Below are positions 60,686-64,000 of a DNA stretch of 64,000 nucleotides, in pieces. The notes beneath the pieces were generated by a model. The model did not search any database and had not been told where the DNA came from. It saw only the letters and a program-made list of their open reading frames with translations. Position 1 is the stretch's first letter. Every line of letters starts with the position of its first letter. The DNA comes from Halopseudomonas pertucinogena (GTDB lineage Bacteria; Pseudomonadota; Gammaproteobacteria; Pseudomonadales; Pseudomonadaceae), in NCBI RefSeq assembly GCF_014646575.1, contig NZ_BMNN01000001.1, positions 186,001 through 250,000 of the forward strand, written 5' to 3'. The translations under genes and the position numbers were made by a program.

Positions 60686-63197
60686 GCACAACGCAGCGAC
60701 TGAACAACAGCGGGCCGCGCGCCTGCACAGGGAGTACGACCGGGTCTGGGGCAACTGGCCGGGCTGGGGCCAGCTGGCGGCGGTCAACCATACGTCGGTG
60801 GGGCTGCGCTTCATCGTCACCGGCCTGTTCTTCTTTCTTGTCGGCGGCGTGCTGGCGATGCTCATGCGCACCCAGCTGGCACTGCCGGAACAGGACATCG
60901 TCGGGCCGGAGCTGTACAACCAGCTGTTCACCATGCACGGCACCCTGATGATGTTCCTGTTCGCCATTCCGGTACTGGAAGGGGTGGCGATGTATCTGAT
61001 CCCGAAGATGGTCGGCGCCCGGGATCTGCCGTTCCCCCGATTGGGGGCCATGGGTTATTTCTGCTACCTGTTCGGCGGCCTGATCATCCTCTCCAGCATG
61101 CTGTTTGCAATTGCGCCGGATTCCGGCTGGTTCATGTACACGCCGCTGAGCAGCAGCACCTTCTCACCGGGGCCGGGATCGGATTTCTGGCTGCTGGGCA
61201 TCACCTTCGTCGAGATCTCCTCGGTAAGTGGTGCCATCGAGCTGGTGGTCTCGATCCTGCGCACCCGCAGCAACGGCATGAGCCTGCGGCGGATGCCGAT
61301 CTTCTGCTGGTACATCCTGGTGATGGCCCTGATGATCATCGTCGGCTTCCCCCCGCTGATCCTGGCCAGCGTGCTGCTGGAGCTCGAGCGGGCCGCCGGG
61401 TTTGTCTTCTTCGAAGTGGCCGGTGGCGGCGACCCGCTGCTCTGGCAGCACCTGTTCTGGCTGTTCGGCCATCCGGAGGTGTACATCATCTTCCTGCCGG
61501 CGGCCGGGATCGTCTCGACGCTGCTTCCGGTGTTCGCCCAGCGGCCCATTGTCGGCTACCGCTGGCTGGTACTGGCGGTGATCACCATGGGCTTCATCAG
61601 TTTCGGGCTGTGGGTCCATCACATGTTCACCGTCGGCATTCCCCAGTTGGCCCAGGCATTCTTTTCGCTGGCCAGCATGCTGGTGGCGATCCCCACCGCC
61701 ATCCAGATCTTCGCCTGGCTGGCAACGCTGTGGACCGGCAGGGTGGTCTGGAGTCTGCCGATGCTGTGGATCATCGGCTTTCTGGTCATCTTCGTCGCCG
61801 GAGGCCTGACCGGGGTGATGCTGGCGCTGGTGCCCTTCAACTGGCAGGTTCACGATACCCACTTCGTTGTCGCGCACATGCACTATGTGCTGGTGGGCGG
61901 CATGCTGTTTCCGTTGATCGCCGGGCTGTACTACTGGCTGCCGCACGTGTCCGGAAGAATGCCTTCCGAGCTGCTCGGTCGCTGGGCGTTCTGGCTGATA
62001 TTCATCGGCTTCAACATGACCTTCCTGCTCATGCATGTCACCGGCCTGCTGGGCATGCCACGGCGGATCTACACCTACCAGGCGGGTCTGGGATGGGACT
62101 GGCTCAATCTGCTGTCCTCCATCGGCGGCTTCGTCATGGCCTTCGGCGTCGGCATGCTGATCGTCGATCTGCTGCTGCATTTCCGCTTCGGCCGACAGGC
62201 GCCGCGCAACCCCTGGAACGCCGACACCCTGGAGTGGGCGGTGGCCATGCCGGTGTCCACCTACAACTTCATCAGCCTGCCGCATCTGGAAAGCCGCCAC
62301 CCGCTGTGGGATGACCGGCGCCTGCCCGATAAGCTGGAGGTCGGCAAGGGCGGACTGGTGGAGATTCAGGCCGACCGCCGGGTCACCTGGGGATCGGATG
62401 TGGTGACCGGCGAGGTGCGGGAAATCATTCATGTGCCGTCCAGCTCATGGATCCCGCTGCAGACCGGCGTGCTGCTGGCAATGGTCTGTCTGGGGTTGCT
62501 CACCAAGTTCTACTGGATCGCGCTGGGTGCGGCGCTGGTCGGGCTGGCGGTGGTGCTGCGCTGGAGCTGGCACAACGGTGCGCATCCCCACGCCGCACCG
62601 CTGCGCGATGACGATCCGCAGGGACCGATGCTGCATTCGCGCACCTGCGATGGGCCGGGCCTGTGGGGGATGTGGTCGACCCTGCTGGCCAATGGTTCGC
62701 TGTTCGCCAGCCTGTTGTTCGGCTGGTTTTACTTCTGGACCGTCTCGCCGCAGTGGCAGGCTCCGGTACAGGGGCCACTGCCGGCCCTGCCCATGCTGCT
62801 CGCCGGATTTTTGCTCACTGCCTCTGCCCTGCTTTATCGGCGGCTGGTCCGGCGCCTGTGCAAGGGGCAGACGAAGGGCCTGACGCCGGGACTCTGGCTC
62901 AGCGCGCTGTTCGGTCTAGCTCATGTACTGCTGGTGCTGTGGCTGCTGATGGATGCCGACCTGCAGCCTCGGACCCTGGCCCATGACGCGGTGTTGGCGG
63001 TCATGCTCGGCTATCTGCTGTTCCATTCAGCAATGGCGACCCTGTTGACCGTGATGCAGGCCCTGCGCGTGAGGTTGGGTTATGTCAGCGAGCACCTGCC
63101 CTACGAGCCGGTGGTGCTTCGGCCCTGGTGGACCTTCACGCTGGCGGTGTTCTGGATCTCTTTCGCCGGCTTCATCCTGTTGCCGCTGGCCTGGTAA
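60678..63197 (+). CDS. Cytochrome c oxidase subunit I-III fusion
   Basis: An 839-residue protein. Residues about 30-560 are heme-copper oxidase subunit I with FTMHGTLMMF, GHPEVYIIFLPAAG (the CuB His-Tyr pair), FGLWVHHMFTVG (CuB His-His) and VVAHMHYVLVGG (heme ligands). The C-terminal 200 residues are subunit III-like with GLWGMWSTLLANGSLFASLLFGWFYF. The D-channel Asp is kept (ARDLPFPRL), but the following Asn-Asn pair of aa3 oxidases is Gly-Ala. It reduces oxygen to water and pumps protons, possibly with altered coupling. It starts inside the subunit II gene end. Confidence 0.9.
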   Translation: MSEHNAATEQQRAARLHREYDRVWGNWPGWGQLAAVNHTSVGLRFIVTGLFFFLVGGVLAMLMRTQLALPEQDIVGPELYNQLFTMHGTLMMFLFAIPVLEGVAMYLIPKMVGARDLPFPRLGAMGYFCYLFGGLIILSSMLFAIAPDSGWFMYTPLSSSTFSPGPGSDFWLLGITFVEISSVSGAIELVVSILRTRSNGMSLRRMPIFCWYILVMALMIIVGFPPLILASVLLELERAAGFVFFEVAGGGDPLLWQHLFWLFGHPEVYIIFLPAAGIVSTLLPVFAQRPIVGYRWLVLAVITMGFISFGLWVHHMFTVGIPQLAQAFFSLASMLVAIPTAIQIFAWLATLWTGRVVWSLPMLWIIGFLVIFVAGGLTGVMLALVPFNWQVHDTHFVVAHMHYVLVGGMLFPLIAGLYYWLPHVSGRMPSELLGRWAFWLIFIGFNMTFLLMHVTGLLGMPRRIYTYQAGLGWDWLNLLSSIGGFVMAFGVGMLIVDLLLHFRFGRQAPRNPWNADTLEWAVAMPVSTYNFISLPHLESRHPLWDDRRLPDKLEVGKGGLVEIQADRRVTWGSDVVTGEVREIIHVPSSSWIPLQTGVLLAMVCLGLLTKFYWIALGAALVGLAVVLRWSWHNGAHPHAAPLRDDDPQGPMLHSRTCDGPGLWGMWSTLLANGSLFASLLFGWFYFWTVSPQWQAPVQGPLPALPMLLAGFLLTASALLYRRLVRRLCKGQTKGLTPGLWLSALFGLAHVLLVLWLLMDADLQPRTLAHDAVLAVMLGYLLFHSAMATLLTVMQALRVRLGYVSEHLPYEPVVLRPWWTFTLAVFWISFAGFILLPLAW

Positions 63198-63206
63198 GGA
63201 GGACGC

Positions 63207-63548
63207 ATGCGTCTGTGGCCCCATCATCCGGTGCATCTGATTTTCGGTCTGACAGTCTGGTCAGTATGGTTCGTGGTGCTCTATGGCGGGTTGTCCATCG
63301 GCTGCCAGCTGGCTCCGCCGCATCCGGATCAGGGACCGTGGAACTGGCTGAATCTGCTGCTGGGGCTTTCCACGCTGGTGATCGTCGGTGCGCTGACCTG
63401 GCTGGCCATTCAGCTCTGGCGTGCCGGTGGACAGCTGGAGGGGACCGGCCGTTACATCTGTCTGACCTCCGCCGGACTTTATGGCGTATCGGCGTTTTCC
63501 ACCCTGGCGGTGGCTCTGCCGGTGCTCTTTTTGCCCCCCTGCATTTGA
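63207..63548 (+). CDS. Small membrane protein of the oxidase locus, unknown function
   Basis: A 113-residue protein with three helices (HLIFGLTVWSVWFVVLYGGL, WLNLLLGLSTLVIVGALTWLAIQLW and GLYGVSAFSTLAVALPVLFL) and a PPC at the C-terminal end. AAGGAGG lies upstream of its ATG, 9 bp after the fused oxidase gene. It is probably an accessory or assembly factor of that oxidase. I recognise no named family. Confidence 0.72.
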   Translation: MRLWPHHPVHLIFGLTVWSVWFVVLYGGLSIGCQLAPPHPDQGPWNWLNLLLGLSTLVIVGALTWLAIQLWRAGGQLEGTGRYICLTSAGLYGVSAFSTLAVALPVLFLPPCI

Positions 63549-63560
63549 CGGAACAGACCC

Positions 63561-64000
63561 ATGGCGGAAAAGCTGACCAATCTGGAGCAACTTCTTGACC
63601 GTCTCGACGAAGCGAGGGAGGGGCAGGATTCGGTGTCCTTCGGGCGGCTGATGGAGACCATCGGCAAGCGCTCCTTCGGCCCGCTGTTGCTGCTGATCGG
63701 TGTCATTCTGGTGTCGCCGCTGAGCGGGATCCCCGGCATGCCTTCCACCATGGGCGTGGCGGTGTTTCTACTGTCCTGTCAGATGCTGCTGCGCCGCAGG
63801 CACATCTGGCTGCCGGGCTGGATACTGCGCCGCAGCATCAGCGAGCAGAAGCTGGCCAAGGTTACCGGTTTCATGCGCAAGCCGGCCCGGTTCATCGACA
63901 GACTGATCAATCAGCGTCTCAGCTTCATGGTGGACGGCCCGGCCGGCTGGCCACTGGCGCTGGTATGTCTGCTGCTGGCGGTGACCCTGCCGCTCCTGGA
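63561..64000 (+). CDS. ExoD-family membrane protein, 3' end cut by window
   Basis: At least 146 residues are visible, and the frame is still open at the window edge. The opening MAEKLTNLEQLLDRLDEA, the SFGPLLLLIGVILVSPLSGIPGMP block and LRRRHIWLPGWIL match the ExoD (exopolysaccharide synthesis) family, hydrophobic proteins of poorly known role. It begins 12 bases after the previous stop; no close match to a ribosome site is seen. Confidence 0.78.
   Translation, partial: MAEKLTNLEQLLDRLDEAREGQDSVSFGRLMETIGKRSFGPLLLLIGVILVSPLSGIPGMPSTMGVAVFLLSCQMLLRRRHIWLPGWILRRSISEQKLAKVTGFMRKPARFIDRLINQRLSFMVDGPAGWPLALVCLLLAVTLPLL

Noticed and set aside
1-64000. tRNA, rRNA, riboswitch or transposase genes
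   Set aside because: I looked through intergenic regions on both strands and found no cloverleaf, rRNA block, known riboswitch core or transposase motif; small unstructured RNAs cannot be excluded by eye.

Overview
The window looks like a chromosomal segment of a gamma-proteobacterium of the family Pseudomonadaceae. The evidence is uniformly GC-rich coding sequence, the block ffh-rpsP-rimM-trmD-rplS followed further on by xerD-dsbC-hom-thrC, a periplasmic KatB-type catalase, ANR-, Fur-, Zur- and OxyR-like sites, and REP elements of the GGAG-headed type known from pseudomonads. A marine or saline-adapted branch (Halopseudomonas- or Stutzerimonas-like) is possible because trimethylamine monooxygenase and TsdBA are present, but that is inference. 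No rRNA, tRNA, CRISPR array, transposase or prophage was seen.

Layout. 1-4.2 kb: a PfeRS-like two-component system and a catecholate-type TonB receptor with a candidate regulator palindrome next to a Fur-like box. 4.2-5.9 kb: a zinc-free MDR oxidoreductase and a LysE-family exporter. 5.9-10.2 kb (minus): a hydroxamate-type siderophore receptor translationally coupled to a DUF3649 / PepSY (FoxB-like) / DUF3325 inner-membrane set. 10.2-15.3 kb: a four-gene minus-strand operon (flavin monooxygenase, BASS transporter, epimerase, TauE exporter) with a divergent AraC regulator. 15.3-15.6 kb: tandem REP doublets. 15.6-29 kb: a mixed accessory stretch (5'-nucleotidase, hydrolase lipoprotein, MATE pump, katB, glutathione peroxidase, TruC, DUF2855/TetR pair, DUF488, VOC protein, trimethylamine monooxygenase). 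29-34.8 kb: an HlyD-ABC exporter, then a Zur box and a histidine-rich ZnuD zinc receptor. 34.8-45.5 kb: ANR-controlled cytochrome c peroxidase, NUDIX genes, purT, a CorC protein, a CcsA-like protein, and the ffh/ribosomal operon.

45.5-54 kb is a sulfur/thiol-redox island set between two conserved core blocks. It has an OmpR-type two-component system divergent from tsdBA (thiosulfate to tetrathionate), then dsbD, a Lgt-like/TlpA fusion and dsbG, then a convergent ygaV-ygaP pair (persulfide sensor plus membrane rhodanese). A PmrA/QseB-type box (YTTAAx-N5-YTTAAx) sits exactly over the -35 of the tsdBA promoter, which suggests that the adjacent kinase/regulator pair controls thiosulfate oxidation. 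The tsdB copy has a G7 tract that throws its signal peptide out of frame.

54-58.7 kb is core (xerD, dsbC, hom, thrC), followed by a second REP cluster of the same family. 59-63.5 kb is an unusual cytochrome c oxidase locus with a subunit I-III fusion, a lipoprotein subunit II lacking a recognisable start codon, and small membrane proteins. The window ends inside an ExoD-family gene.
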